Shown here: piece after piece, positions 9,244 to 19,144 of the stretch
How the letters are laid out: each line of letters starts with the position of its first letter
Position numbering within the stretch: the first letter of the stretch is position 1
Translations under genes and position numbers: made by a program
Source of the DNA: an uncultured Lachnospiraceae bacterium
Lineage (GTDB): Bacteria > Bacillota > Clostridia > Lachnospirales > Lachnospiraceae
Assembly: GCA_947053345.1 (NCBI GenBank)
Contig: CAMRSM010000017.1
Location: 24,001 to 88,000 of the forward strand
DNA length: 64,000 bases
Direction: 5' to 3'
Notes under the pieces: model-generated
What the model saw: only the letters and a program-made list of their open reading frames with translations
What the model was told of the DNA's origin: nothing
The model's database searches: none

Positions 9244-10068
9244 TTACGGAACATCATTTTGGGGTGAATGGCCGAAGTATTTGACATACGCGCGGTAAAA
9301 CGCCGAATAATCCCCAAAACCGCAACTCTCCGCCGCACTCTGCGCCTTAGCCCCGGCACGCATTTTCTCCCGCGCCGCGCTAAGGCGCTTTGCGGTAATA
9401 TATTCCCAGGGGGCTGCCCCGGTTGCCTGCTTAAATATTTTCCCAAACTGCGAAACGCTTAGCAAAAACTGCTTTGCAAGGGCGGGCACGGACAGCTCGG
9501 TGTACAGATGCGCATTCACATAGGCAACCATCTGTTCCGCCAAGCTTTCCGGGGGACGGTATTTTGCTGCCCCGCGGCGCATATATGCTTCAAACAGGCA
9601 TTCCAACAGGAAAAACAGGTACGATGAAACCCTGATTCTTCTTTCATATTCATCGGGCACTTCCTCATATATGGCGCGGAAAATCCTCTCCGTTGGCACG
9701 GCAGGAAGCTCCGAGGGCAGATACAAATTCCCCCTGCCCGCCGGGCGGTCAAAAAACGGTTTGAGCAGACGGTGCTCGGGGTCAACCGCGTCCACCGCGG
9801 CAACGGAAAAATTCAGCACAAAACGCTCATAGCGGCTGCCGTCCAAAATCCTTGTCCGGTGCGATTCGAGCGGGCTCATAATCATCAGACTTCCCGGCTC
9901 TAACGGATAGCGCGCCCCCTCAACCAGATATTCCGCCCTCCCCGCTACAAAATAGAAAATTTCACAGCGCTCATGGATATGCATAAAAAAATATTTGTCG
10001 TCCGGGTGCACATCTATGGCATGCCGCACAAAATATTCACCAAACTCATATTCTTTCTGTTCGTTCAT
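9244..10068 (-). CDS. AraC family transcriptional regulator
   Basis: About 274 residues. The N-terminal cupin-type sensing domain has HIHERCEIFYFVAGRAEYLV and PGSLMIMSPLESHR. The C-terminal double HTH reads LSVPALAKQFLLSVSQFGKI then SAAESCGFGDYSAFYRAYVK. Such proteins bind a sugar and activate catabolic genes. The start at 10068 follows a GAGG site. It is divergent from the sugar isomerase/epimerase gene, its likely target, across a 211-bp region. Confidence 0.88.
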   Translation of the reverse strand: MNEQKEYEFGEYFVRHAIDVHPDDKYFFMHIHERCEIFYFVAGRAEYLVEGARYPLEPGSLMIMSPLESHRTRILDGSRYERFVLNFSVAAVDAVDPEHRLLKPFFDRPAGRGNLYLPSELPAVPTERIFRAIYEEVPDEYERRIRVSSYLFFLLECLFEAYMRRGAAKYRPPESLAEQMVAYVNAHLYTELSVPALAKQFLLSVSQFGKIFKQATGAAPWEYITAKRLSAAREKMRAGAKAQSAAESCGFGDYSAFYRAYVKYFGHSPQNDVP

Positions 10069-10279
10069 CGTTTCCTCTTCCCCCAAAGCCGTTTTTATAT
10101 TCCGGATACCTCTTAATACCCGGAATCCTGCCCCAGTTAAAACATATCATATCATAACCGAATTTGCAATATTAAATTCCCAAATCAACAATTGTAATGC
10201 AAATTCATTTCCATTATACTGGAGGCAAGATTGGATATTAACCATCCTACTATATTTCTTCCAACAAGGAGGACGCGAT

Positions 10280-11104
10280 ATGGAATTTCAACTTTGTGCC
10301 TTTGCTGATGAGGCGGGCAGCAAATTATCGGAACAGATTGCCGCAATGAAAGAAAATCAGATCCCATACCTTGAGATCCGCGGCGTGGACGGCGTAAACA
10401 TTGCCGACCTTACAAAAGAAAAGGCGCGGGAAATCCGGCAGCGGCTTGATGCGGAAGGGCTTTCTGTCTGGTCGCTCGGCTCACCTTACGGCAAAATCTC
10501 CATCACGGAGGATTTCGCACCACACCTTGATTTGTTTAAGCGCGGTCTGGAACTTGCGGATATCCTTAATGCAAAGCATATCCGCCTGTTTAGCTTCTAT
10601 GTCCCTGCGGGGGAGGCATCCGCTTACCGTAACGCGGTGATGGAGCGCCTTTTTGCCTTCCTTGATACGGCTGCGGGAAGCGGCATCCTGCTCTGCCATG
10701 AAAACGAAAAGGGAATCTACGGCGATACCGCGCCGCGCTGTGCCGAAATCCACCGGGAATTTCCGGATATCAGGGCAGTCTTTGACCCCGCCAATTTCGT
10801 CCAGTGCGGCCAGGATACCAAAGAGGCATGGGAACTGCTCTCCCCTTATGTGGAATACATGCATATCAAGGACGCGTTAGCGGACGGCTTTGTTGTCCCG
10901 GCAGGAAAAGGAATCGGCAATATCCCGTTCCTTCTTTCTAATTACCGTGGCAAGGTGCTGACACTCGAGCCGCATCTGTCCGTATTTTCCGGATTTGAGA
11001 AACTGGAAGGGGAGCAGGCAAGCAAGATGGGAAAATATACCTACCCTTCCTCCCGCGCGGCATTTGATGCAGCGGCAGAGGCGCTGCGGGAATGTATAAA
11101 ATAA
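10280..11104 (+). CDS. Sugar phosphate isomerase/epimerase family protein
   Basis: A 274-residue TIM-barrel protein of the xylose-isomerase-like superfamily (IolE/IolI type). Metal-ligand-like residues occur in ILLCHENEKGIYG, AVFDPANFVQCG and EYMHIKDAL. The start is the ATG at 10280 after AAGGAGGACGCGAT; the frame is open further upstream but lacks a site there. The divergent AraC gene and the Gfo/Idh/MocA dehydrogenase downstream suggest a polyol, inositol or unusual-sugar pathway. The actual substrate cannot be read from sequence. Confidence 0.82.
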   Translation: MEFQLCAFADEAGSKLSEQIAAMKENQIPYLEIRGVDGVNIADLTKEKAREIRQRLDAEGLSVWSLGSPYGKISITEDFAPHLDLFKRGLELADILNAKHIRLFSFYVPAGEASAYRNAVMERLFAFLDTAAGSGILLCHENEKGIYGDTAPRCAEIHREFPDIRAVFDPANFVQCGQDTKEAWELLSPYVEYMHIKDALADGFVVPAGKGIGNIPFLLSNYRGKVLTLEPHLSVFSGFEKLEGEQASKMGKYTYPSSRAAFDAAAEALRECIK

Positions 11105-11138
11105 AATCTGTGAAAGTTTAAGGAAATTATATCCCTGT

Positions 11139-11250
11139 GCTGCTAATGCAGCTTATCCGATGGGGCTTGCACCCCAACTGACACAAAGAATCCTTCTTAC
11201 CCGCCGCTTTCATTTTTTTACGACTTAAAAGCGGAGGATTTCTTTCATAA
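11139..11250 (+). other. Cluster of short hairpins in an intergenic leader
   Basis: The 219-bp gap between the isomerase and dehydrogenase genes holds GCTGCTAATGCAGC, GGGGCTTGCACCCC and a larger imperfect foldback (about 11185-11245) pairing AAGAATCCT/CCGCTTT with AAAGCGG/AGGATTTCTTT. It could be a terminator plus leader structure. I recognise no known riboswitch in it. Confidence 0.3.
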
Positions 11251-11323
11251 CTTAAATTTTTAGAATAAATCCGGCGAAAAGAATAAGGAAACCGCACGGA
11301 ATCAGAAAGAGAGGTGTATCATT

Positions 11324-12439
11324 ATGGAAAAACTACGTCTTGGGATCATCGGTATGGGAAATATGGGAAGCGGTCATCTTCAAAATATTTTGGACGGGCA
11401 TTGCCCAAACATCACCGTGACAGCGTTTGCCGATATCAACCCGGAAAAACGAAAACGCGCGAAAGAAAAACTCTCCTCCTCCGCATGCTTTGATAATGCC
11501 TGTGCAATGCTTGACAGCGGTTTGGTGGACGCTGCTTTGGTTGCCGTCCCGCACTACGACCATCCGACCTGCGCGCTCGAATGTTTTAAGCGCGGCATCC
11601 ATGTTATAATCGAAAAACCTGCGGGTGTTTATGTAAGGCAGGTTCGCGAGATGAACGAGGCTGCAAAAAAATCCGGCGTTGTCTTCGCGACTATGTTTAA
11701 CCAGCGCACCAACCCACTTTTTATCCGGGCAAAGGAAATCGTTCAGGGCGGCCTGCTTGGCGCACCGAAACGCTTTGTCTGGATTGTCACAAACTGGTAC
11801 CGAACCCAGTCCTACTATGATTCGGGCGACTGGCGCGCAACCTGGGGCGGCGAGGGCGGCGGCGTGCTGTTAAACCAGGCACCGCACAATCTCGACCTGT
11901 GGCAGTGGATCTTCGGCATGCCGGAAAAAATCCGCGCATTTTGCAGCTTTGGCAAATACCATAAGATCGACGTGGAAGATGATGTCACAATCTACGGCGA
12001 ATACGAAAACGGCGCGACGGCGGTTTTCATTTCCACAACGGGCGAAGCACCCGGCACGAACCGCCTTGAAATTTCCGGCGACCTTGGCAAACTGGTTCTT
12101 GAGGACGGCAAACTGAAATGGTGGAAGCTTGACACTCCGGAGCGCGAATTCTGTTTTACAACAAAGGAGGGCTTTTACGAAGCGCCAACCACCTACGAGG
12201 AATATTCCGCCCCTGCACCGAACGGCCACGCCGTTGTGTTAAACCACTTTGCGGATGCCATTTTAAATGGTGGCAAGCTGGTTGCCGGCGGTGAGGAGGG
12301 CATCCGCTCCCTCTCCATATCAAACGCCGCCTACCTCTCGGCATGGACCAATGACTGGGTGAAACTTCCGGGCGACGAAGCGCTGTTTGAGAAATATTTG
12401 AAGGAACTGTGCGCGAAAGAAGAACGTAAAAAAAAATAA
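11324..12439 (+). CDS. Gfo/Idh/MocA family oxidoreductase
   Basis: A 371-residue NAD(P)-dependent dehydrogenase. The N-terminal Rossmann fold begins LGIIGMGNMGSGHLQNIL, and the family's EKP motif is present in HVIIEKPAGVYV. The C-terminal beta-sheet domain has GGGVLLNQAPHNLDLWQWIF, with the histidine and aspartate usually near the substrate. Members oxidise sugars, inositols or glycosides. The ATG at 11324 follows AGAGAGGTG. It probably acts with the upstream isomerase, although the 219-bp gap may hold a separate promoter. Confidence 0.88.
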   Translation: MEKLRLGIIGMGNMGSGHLQNILDGHCPNITVTAFADINPEKRKRAKEKLSSSACFDNACAMLDSGLVDAALVAVPHYDHPTCALECFKRGIHVIIEKPAGVYVRQVREMNEAAKKSGVVFATMFNQRTNPLFIRAKEIVQGGLLGAPKRFVWIVTNWYRTQSYYDSGDWRATWGGEGGGVLLNQAPHNLDLWQWIFGMPEKIRAFCSFGKYHKIDVEDDVTIYGEYENGATAVFISTTGEAPGTNRLEISGDLGKLVLEDGKLKWWKLDTPEREFCFTTKEGFYEAPTTYEEYSAPAPNGHAVVLNHFADAILNGGKLVAGGEEGIRSLSISNAAYLSAWTNDWVKLPGDEALFEKYLKELCAKEERKKK

Positions 12440-12516
12440 GTACCGGGAACTCCGACACTTTAGGCTTGTTAAGGGCACGTTGGCAGGTGCGGTGGTAGGT
12501 AGAGTGACCAGGCAAT

Positions 12517-12562
12517 GTAAGGGCGGGAACTTCCCTCAGAAAAGGAAAGTTCCCGCCCTTAC
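12517..12562. terminator. Bidirectional terminator hairpin
   Basis: A perfect 16-bp stem, GTAAGGGCGGGAACTT pairing with AAGTTCCCGCCCTTAC, around a 14-nt loop. It sits between the convergent dehydrogenase (ending 12439) and XRE gene (ending 12708), so it can stop transcription from both sides. Confidence 0.7.
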
Positions 12563-12707
12563 ACGAAGTTCTTTCTTTTGAATGGGCTTCTGCAAAATGG
12601 CATATTCACACAATACATAATCTGGATATCCAGGGAATCTTTTGCCCCTTTATAATATTTTTATCAATCTTCGTGAAGCAGTCCCAAAACCATATCTTTT
12701 CATAGTT

Positions 12708-13664
12708 TCACATCTGGATATTGCGGAAGAGTTCGAGCACCCTCTCCTGCGCTTTGGCCATCTCCTCCTCCCCACCCTTAAAATTCTCCATATCCTCGCA
12801 GATAAATACCAGTACACGGTCGGCAAGATTTGCAAAAAATTTCGTTACCACCGCACCGGACGCGCCGCAAAGTGCCGCGGTCAATGTCGCGTTATCAAGG
12901 TTTTTAAGCAGTACCTGAACCTCGAAATCCCCCGCCCCGATAAGTTCCTCAAGAAGGGCTGTCTTCTGTGTGGCAACCGTCTTTTCCCGGTATTTTGCAA
13001 GCAGTTCCTCCCGCTTCAGTTCCCGGTTTAATATCAGATGTCCCCCGCCGATTTTCTCGCGGTACCCAACCCCGATATAGGAAGCCATAAGCTCCACAAT
13101 CAGTTCCTTCCTCTCGCCGGACACAATCATGCCGAGCACCTCGGCGATCATCCTGCCCTCCGCCTGTTCCATAGCAGGAAGCGTCGCCGCATAATTATTT
13201 AGCAGCCCCACAATCTGCCCCGGTACAAGCTTCTCCATCATCGCATTCAGGAAATAACCCACGGCAAATTTGAGAAAGCTGCATTCCCCCCGGTACTGCT
13301 TCATTTCTTCTTCCATCGAAAGCAGCCCCTTTTTCCTGCTGACCTCGGAGAGCAATAGCAGTTCCTCCGCCGTTTCCGCCATGCGAATGCGATTTTTATC
13401 GTACTTTCCCGCGCGCTCCAATTCCTTTGTCGTGCGCCCTAAAAGCTCATCAACGCTGCAATCAAAGAAATCCGCCAGCGCACAGAGCATCTCGATATTC
13501 GGGTTTGCCAGGTTGCGCTCCCATTTTGATACTGCCGCCGGGCTGACGCAGAGCACGCCTGCAAGCTGTTCCTGTGTCATCTCTTTTGCCATGCGCAGGG
13601 AATAAATCTTACCGCCCATTGCAACCGTGCGGTTTTCGGTATGTTCTTCCGGTTGATATTCCAT
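12708..13664 (-). CDS. XRE family regulator with large C-terminal domain
   Basis: A 318-residue protein with an XRE helix-turn-helix at about residues 20-75 (MTQEQLAGVLCVSPAAVSKW then ERNLANPNIEMLCALADFFD). The body is helical and unassigned. The ATG at 13664 follows AAGGAGG. No partner gene is in an obvious operon. The ligand and targets are unknown. Confidence 0.8.
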   Translation of the reverse strand: MEYQPEEHTENRTVAMGGKIYSLRMAKEMTQEQLAGVLCVSPAAVSKWERNLANPNIEMLCALADFFDCSVDELLGRTTKELERAGKYDKNRIRMAETAEELLLLSEVSRKKGLLSMEEEMKQYRGECSFLKFAVGYFLNAMMEKLVPGQIVGLLNNYAATLPAMEQAEGRMIAEVLGMIVSGERKELIVELMASYIGVGYREKIGGGHLILNRELKREELLAKYREKTVATQKTALLEELIGAGDFEVQVLLKNLDNATLTAALCGASGAVVTKFFANLADRVLVFICEDMENFKGGEEEMAKAQERVLELFRNIQM

Positions 13665-13943
13665 GTTATCCTCCTTGACTGTCCTTGCCAGACCGCGCCG
13701 CGTCCGGTAGGTAGTGTGCGCACCATAGGACTACCTGCCTGACACAGGGCGGTACATTTTAAATGTTTATCTCAGCCTGCTACTATCATAGCAGACCGCG
13801 CATGGATAAGTCAAAGGATAAACTGTCGTATTTCTTTCCCCGTGGTAGAGAAGACGGCTATCAAGCACCCCTTCCGGATCCGGACAGCCTCCGGGCGCTT
13901 TTTACTGTTATAAGCCGGAAACTGCCACGTAGGTCAAAAAAGG

Positions 13944-16900
13944 TCAAAAAGGCTCCACATAAAAATCTTTCACATACACCTTCCCATTTTCGTCCCAGTC
14001 AAACAGTACACACGCAAACCCGATCTGCCCGTACCCCGCCCTTGGCAGAAGGTACTCTTTTGCAAGCAGGTATTCCTTTCCGTCCTCCGGGACGGTTTCA
14101 AAGCCCGCATAACCGTAGCCTGCCCCGCCAAACGGCTCTTTCCCGTCCCGCCAGCCCGGCAGCTCTTCATCCAGAAAAGGGGCATACTCCCGGCTGCCTG
14201 TTATCGTAAAGTACACTTCCCTTCCGTCCTGCTCCAATACCGCACGGCATTTTTTTCTTTCTTCCGTTTCATAGACGGAAGCACCGAAGCCGCCCCGGTA
14301 CGTAAACTGACCGTTCCAGTCTTCCGGAAGCGGAAACTCCAAAAGCTTTCCTTCACGGTACTGCAGCATCCGGTGGATGACATTTCCTCCCCTGCCAATG
14401 CTTCCGGTATCCCCGCTCAAGATAAGCTCCGCAAACCCGTCATGGTTAAAATCGCCCGCCACCACGGACAATCCAATAAGGGACTCCTCCGAAATCCTCT
14501 CTTTATAAAAACTTTTCCCATTCATACAGCCATAAAATATGCTATCACAGATGTCCCACGGGCGGTCGGTCAATTCCGTTCTTTTTGTCATAACAAAAAA
14601 GCAGTCCTTGCTCCCGTTATTGTCAAAATCCCCGATGCAGACATCTACAAGGGAATCACCGGATTCCACCCGAAAACCGTCCCGCACAAAGGTTTCATAC
14701 CAAGCCATCGCTTCCGCTTCATCCCAAAAGCCATTCCCTGCCGTTTTCTGTTTCCACTGTTCAAGGAATGTTTCCGCCGCCTGCTTGTCCCTGGTTTCTT
14801 GATCGGAAACAGGGGACATCTGCGGCAGGACGAATGAAAACCCGGCATAAGACTGCTCCAAATTTTGATACCAATCCCCGCTGTTAAAATCTTCATCCAC
14901 AGGAATCCAGTGAATTGATATCATTCCTTTTACCCTGTCCGGGAATGCCACATCCGCCGCCCCTTCATACTCCGCCCCGCTCGTCACCGCCACCCGGTCC
15001 AATTGCCCGGAACGATATGTGGTGGTCTTTGTAAAACCGTCATATTCTGCCTCACGCGATGCCAATACCTGCTCTGTCAGATGGCCGTCCCCAAAGCTTA
15101 ACATCCATTTGCTTTCGTAAACATACCCCGCGTCCCCCCTTATGATATCCGGATAAATAAAACAGGTTTTTCCGTCCGTCAGATCCAGATACATCGGCGC
15201 GAACCCCCGAATGATATCCGGGCAGGAAGCATATTCCCCGGACAATGTCCGGGTACAGGCAGCCAGAGAGTTTTTGTCCTCTGATACTTCGTAAATGCAG
15301 GAATTAGTATAGCTCCCGCTCCCCCCGTAATAAGCGGCAACCAACTCAAGCCGCCCGTTTCGGTCCAGGTCGGTAATGGCATACCACGTCAGATCCGTTC
15401 CGGTATCCGTCAGTTCCCACATCGGTCTTTCACTTAGGATCAGGTTTAACTGATCCTCCAAGTCCTTCCCGCTTTTTTTCCATCCGCCCGCCGAAATAAA
15501 TTCTGCCATCTTTTCAGGGTTTGCCTTTGTTTTGGAATTGTCCTTATCCGTTGCCTTGTCCGAAGAAACCTCCACTACCGAAAAGCTTTGGTAGGATGTT
15601 TCCAGCTGCTCATACCATGAACTTCTTACATCGTCCTTTTGCTGCGGCGCTGCAAACCACAGAAAATATGCCATTCCCTTCTCCCAGCCTTCAAACACTT
15701 GATCCGCTGCGCCCTGATACTCCTGTTCATTTGTCACACGCAGCCCGTTTTCGCCTCCGTAAGCCACAACCGGCGCACCGTCTATATATTCCGTGATACG
15801 GTAAGCCAGTGTGGTTTCTAAAACCTGCTCTTCCTTTAATTCCAGACTCTTTTTACCCTCGTAGTAATACGCCGCCCCATTGCGGATCAGGTCGTCAAAC
15901 ACATAGCGATACACATTTTCCTTCCTGTTATAATAGACAGGTGCAACACCCCAAATAATATCCGCCTGGGAATCCCCCTCAGGAACCGTTTGCTTATAAT
16001 GCACCAATGAATTCCCGTCCGCAGACACCTCATAAATATCTGCATAAGTGTAATGTCCGGTTCCCTGGCAGGAAGCAGCGATGATCTCAAGTCTTCCGTT
16101 GCCATTTAAATCCGTCACGGTATACTTTGTTCCTTCCGCCACAAAATCCGTCCGTTCCCAGACTTCTTTCTGGTCTAAAATAAGGTTTAGCTGGTTTTCC
16201 AGATATTTTCCGCTTGCCTTCTTTCCCATATTCCCGTCTTCCCATGACCCGGTTTTTGTGGTCTGGAGATCGGAGAACGGAACATACTCCGGCACTATGC
16301 GGTATTCCTCGTAAGCTCTTATGACCGCCTGTGCATCTTCTTCCTCTGCTTCCATCCGGCTGCCCCAAACTGCATCCTCCCCGGACGCACCCTCCCCCGG
16401 ATGCTCCGGATCAGCCAAGCCGCCATACATAATGGTCTCACCCGAACCATCATAAACAATGGTCTGGACCGGAAAAAGTTTTCCTTCCCGTACCACATTG
16501 CAGCTCCACTTGCCGTCGGATGCACTTGATGAACTTTCATTTACAAGGATATAGCGGCTATTCTCCCGGCAAAGATAATAGCGGTTGCGCTCCCACGCTT
16601 CAATAACCCGTGCCGGCACACCGTCTTTTAAACAATACAGTTCAAAAATCTGCTGGCGGATAAAATCATCACCCCCGATCGCCCCGATCAAGAGCTCCTC
16701 GGTTCCGTCACCGTCCAGATCCAAAAATGCATATCCGATTTTATCCAATGTATCCTCACCGTAGCAATACGCGGCGATGGAGCTAAAACCTTCCTCGACA
16801 AGCTTTCCCGGCTTCCACTCTTCTTTTAACGCAGTGTGGTATGAAGTAAGAACGGAAGCATACTTCTCCGCCACATCCTTCCCGCCGGAATCCTCCTTCC

Positions 16901-18401
16901 CGGAAAGTCCGTTCCCGCCCGAACCGTTTCCGCCCTCCGGTGTATTTTGTTCACCGGAATTTCCCTTTCCTGTCAGATTTTTTCCGTCCGGGCTATTTTC
17001 CCCCTCCGGTGCGCCTGCGCCGTCTGGCTCCGTCTGCCCCTCCGGATTTCCACCTGCCGCCGACGCGCCCGCACCGCCCGGATTTAATCCGAGCCCGACC
17101 CCGACTGCCAGTACAACAAACAGCAGCAAAACGGCAAGCCATGTCTTTGGCTTTCGATATGATAATACATTTTTCACTCTGCTCTTCACCTCATTCCCAC
17201 CAAACGACGCAAACAGGCTGACTTCGTTTGTCCCCTGCGCCATACACAATAATAAACCGGAATACTCCTTTTTAATCTCTGCGCCCATCCGCTCCACAAC
17301 CTGCTCGTCGCAGGACATCTCCATATCTTCGCACATTTTCTTAAATGCCAGCCAGATCAGCGGATGGAACCAGTAAATACTTACCAAAAACAGCCCCAGT
17401 GCCTTGATAAGCGGATCCTTCCTGCGGATATGTACGCGCTCATGACAAAGCACATATTCCCGCACCGTTCCCGTAAGACCCGTGGCAAGGTAAATGACCG
17501 GGCGGAAAATCCCGTCCACGAACGATGTCGCCACCTGTCTGGTTTCATATACGCCTTGTTCCACGCGGACCGCACCGAGCAGCTTTTTCTTAAAGCGGCG
17601 TATCGTGTATGCCCACACGAACCAGAATACCAGTACCCCGACAATCCAAACGCCGCAGAGCACCGGCACAACCCCGGTACGCAGAAATGCGCCGCCTGTA
17701 TTGCCGGTTCCGTCCGGGGGATTTTTTAGAAGAACACCGCCGTCCGGGTTCTCCGTGCGTCCGGCAATATATGGCATGGAAGGATTTTGATCCGAACCGC
17801 CCGTCCGGTTGTTTTCGTACTTATTCCCGTCTGCGGCAGGGCTGCCCTGCCCGTCGGTAAGATTTCCGCCTGTTTTATCTGTGCCGCCATCCTTCCCAGC
17901 CTGCGTATTTCCGCCTGTTTTGCCCGCATCGCCTTCCTGCCCGGCCTGCGGACGGTTCCCGGATACCCCGGCATTGTTTCCGGACACTACACTTTCAAAC
18001 TCCCCAAATCCTTCCGTTCCATTGCCCGCAATGCCGGAATCTCCACCATCCCCCCCGTTATGGCGGTCCGCGTTGCTGTCTTCACCCGCATCACCACCCT
18101 GTCCGCCCATAAAAACGCTTCCCAAACGCCGCGCGGACAAAGCCGCTGTCCGGTATATCCGTACCCCGGCAGCTGTTCCTCCCGCCGTGGCATCCGGCTG
18201 CGCATACAGGGCATCGGGAATCAGGCTGAACGGGCTTTCAATCCCCACCGGGCAGACCAGGCGGAGCAGCACAACACTCCACAGCAGATAACTGTAACGT
18301 TTCGGAAATCGGCGCAGCAACAGCCGAACCAACAAAACAACCAGAACCGTGTAACCCGAAACAAGCCCCATCCGCAATATTGTTAAAAATACTTCACTCA
18401 T
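13944..18401 (-). CDS. Giant BlaR1/M56-type sensor protease with FG-GAP/VCBS-like ectodomain
   Basis: A 1485-residue membrane protein, far longer than BlaR1 (about 600). The first 60 residues hold two helices, followed by a Gly/Asn/Asp-rich linker (about 70-235). A helix precedes the zinc-protease motif HERVH, with CEDMEMSCDEQV downstream as the M56 glutamate region. After a further helix (KTWLAVLLLFVVLAVGVGLG) comes a long ectodomain. It has at least five acidic loops of the form DLDGDGTEELLIG, DLNGNGRLEIIAA, DLDRNGRLELVAA, DFDNNGSKDCFF and DFNHDGFAELILS, typical of calcium-binding propeller-like repeats. Two units share the pattern [EQ]NLIL...W followed by DLxxNGRLE. It pairs with the BlaI gene upstream. 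The ligand is unlikely to be only a beta-lactam. Confidence 0.82.
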   Translation of the reverse strand: MSEVFLTILRMGLVSGYTVLVVLLVRLLLRRFPKRYSYLLWSVVLLRLVCPVGIESPFSLIPDALYAQPDATAGGTAAGVRIYRTAALSARRLGSVFMGGQGGDAGEDSNADRHNGGDGGDSGIAGNGTEGFGEFESVVSGNNAGVSGNRPQAGQEGDAGKTGGNTQAGKDGGTDKTGGNLTDGQGSPAADGNKYENNRTGGSDQNPSMPYIAGRTENPDGGVLLKNPPDGTGNTGGAFLRTGVVPVLCGVWIVGVLVFWFVWAYTIRRFKKKLLGAVRVEQGVYETRQVATSFVDGIFRPVIYLATGLTGTVREYVLCHERVHIRRKDPLIKALGLFLVSIYWFHPLIWLAFKKMCEDMEMSCDEQVVERMGAEIKKEYSGLLLCMAQGTNEVSLFASFGGNEVKSRVKNVLSYRKPKTWLAVLLLFVVLAVGVGLGLNPGGAGASAAGGNPEGQTEPDGAGAPEGENSPDGKNLTGKGNSGEQNTPEGGNGSGGNGLSGKEDSGGKDVAEKYASVLTSYHTALKEEWKPGKLVEEGFSSIAAYCYGEDTLDKIGYAFLDLDGDGTEELLIGAIGGDDFIRQQIFELYCLKDGVPARVIEAWERNRYYLCRENSRYILVNESSSSASDGKWSCNVVREGKLFPVQTIVYDGSGETIMYGGLADPEHPGEGASGEDAVWGSRMEAEEEDAQAVIRAYEEYRIVPEYVPFSDLQTTKTGSWEDGNMGKKASGKYLENQLNLILDQKEVWERTDFVAEGTKYTVTDLNGNGRLEIIAASCQGTGHYTYADIYEVSADGNSLVHYKQTVPEGDSQADIIWGVAPVYYNRKENVYRYVFDDLIRNGAAYYYEGKKSLELKEEQVLETTLAYRITEYIDGAPVVAYGGENGLRVTNEQEYQGAADQVFEGWEKGMAYFLWFAAPQQKDDVRSSWYEQLETSYQSFSVVEVSSDKATDKDNSKTKANPEKMAEFISAGGWKKSGKDLEDQLNLILSERPMWELTDTGTDLTWYAITDLDRNGRLELVAAYYGGSGSYTNSCIYEVSEDKNSLAACTRTLSGEYASCPDIIRGFAPMYLDLTDGKTCFIYPDIIRGDAGYVYESKWMLSFGDGHLTEQVLASREAEYDGFTKTTTYRSGQLDRVAVTSGAEYEGAADVAFPDRVKGMISIHWIPVDEDFNSGDWYQNLEQSYAGFSFVLPQMSPVSDQETRDKQAAETFLEQWKQKTAGNGFWDEAEAMAWYETFVRDGFRVESGDSLVDVCIGDFDNNGSKDCFFVMTKRTELTDRPWDICDSIFYGCMNGKSFYKERISEESLIGLSVVAGDFNHDGFAELILSGDTGSIGRGGNVIHRMLQYREGKLLEFPLPEDWNGQFTYRGGFGASVYETEERKKCRAVLEQDGREVYFTITGSREYAPFLDEELPGWRDGKEPFGGAGYGYAGFETVPEDGKEYLLAKEYLLPRAGYGQIGFACVLFDWDENGKVYVKDFYVEPF

Positions 18402-18471
18402 CCCAACACCCCCATGCAGGTAAACGCCCTGACCTTACCATTTCCCGTTCCTTATGTATCCTGCCGCACGA

Positions 18472-18846
18472 TCACTCCTCATAATCGTCGATCATCTTCC
18501 GTATTTCATCCACCTGTTGCCTTGAGAGCTTTTTCCGGCTCATAAATGCCGCGATCATCTTCGGCAGGGAACCGCCGTAAGTTTCCTGCACAAATTGTTC
18601 CCCCATGCTCTGGTCATAGCTCTCACGGTCAATTCTGGCACTCACCCGAGAATCCTGATTCTCAAATAAACCCTGCCCGCAAAGTTTCTTCAGAAAGGTA
18701 TATGTCGTTGACTTTTTCCACCCGAAGCACTCCTCGCAGAGCTTTACCAATTCCCCCGAACTGATCGGCTCGTTCTCCCAGATCACATCGGCGAACTTGC
18801 GCTCTGCCTCCGTCATGCGATACCATTCCCTTTTCTCTTCCGCCAT
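18472..18846 (-). CDS. BlaI/MecI/CopY family repressor
   Basis: A 124-residue winged-helix protein. The ATG at 18846 follows AAAGGAG; 25 further codons are open upstream but lack a site. The domain reads MTEAERKFADVIWENEPISS, then GWKKSTTYTFLKKLCGQGLF, matching the BlaI DNA-binding region, with a helical dimerisation tail. In known systems the M56 sensor cleaves this repressor at the membrane. It lies 70 bp upstream of the M56 gene on the same strand. The TATAGC-like -10 is about 120 bp upstream, next to a large dyad. Confidence 0.88.
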   Translation of the reverse strand: MAEEKREWYRMTEAERKFADVIWENEPISSGELVKLCEECFGWKKSTTYTFLKKLCGQGLFENQDSRVSARIDRESYDQSMGEQFVQETYGGSLPKMIAAFMSRKKLSRQQVDEIRKMIDDYEE

Positions 18847-18992
18847 CCCGATGCTCCTTTCCCTGCAGTCCCAGCTTCTACCGGAAAACATTTCCCCACG
18901 ATTGAAAAACGCGTGTGGCACAAATGCCTCCGCCCCGGCTTTGACTGTATCTGCACAATCCTGCTATAGCACGTTTCATATTGTTTTCGAAA

Positions 18993-19052
18993 ACAAACAG
19001 GTCGGTAAATCATAGACCTTATAATAAGTCTATAACTTACCGACCTGTTTGT
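18993..19052. promoter_or_regulatory. Long two-tier dyad upstream of blaI
   Basis: Perfect 16-bp arms ACAAACAGGTCGGTAA (18993-19008) and TTACCGACCTGTTTGT (19037-19052) enclose a second inverted pair, ATAGAC and GTCTAT. On the minus strand the dyad abuts the predicted blaI -35 region and follows the DegV gene end. It may be the BlaI operator, the degV terminator, or both. Confidence 0.5.
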
Positions 19053-19144
19053 CAAGAAGAAAATCATTAAATTTATTTTGCATATTGGTTACAAACTTGT
19101 TACCTTGAAACCCACATCCGCAAGCCAAAAAACTATGCCAGCTC

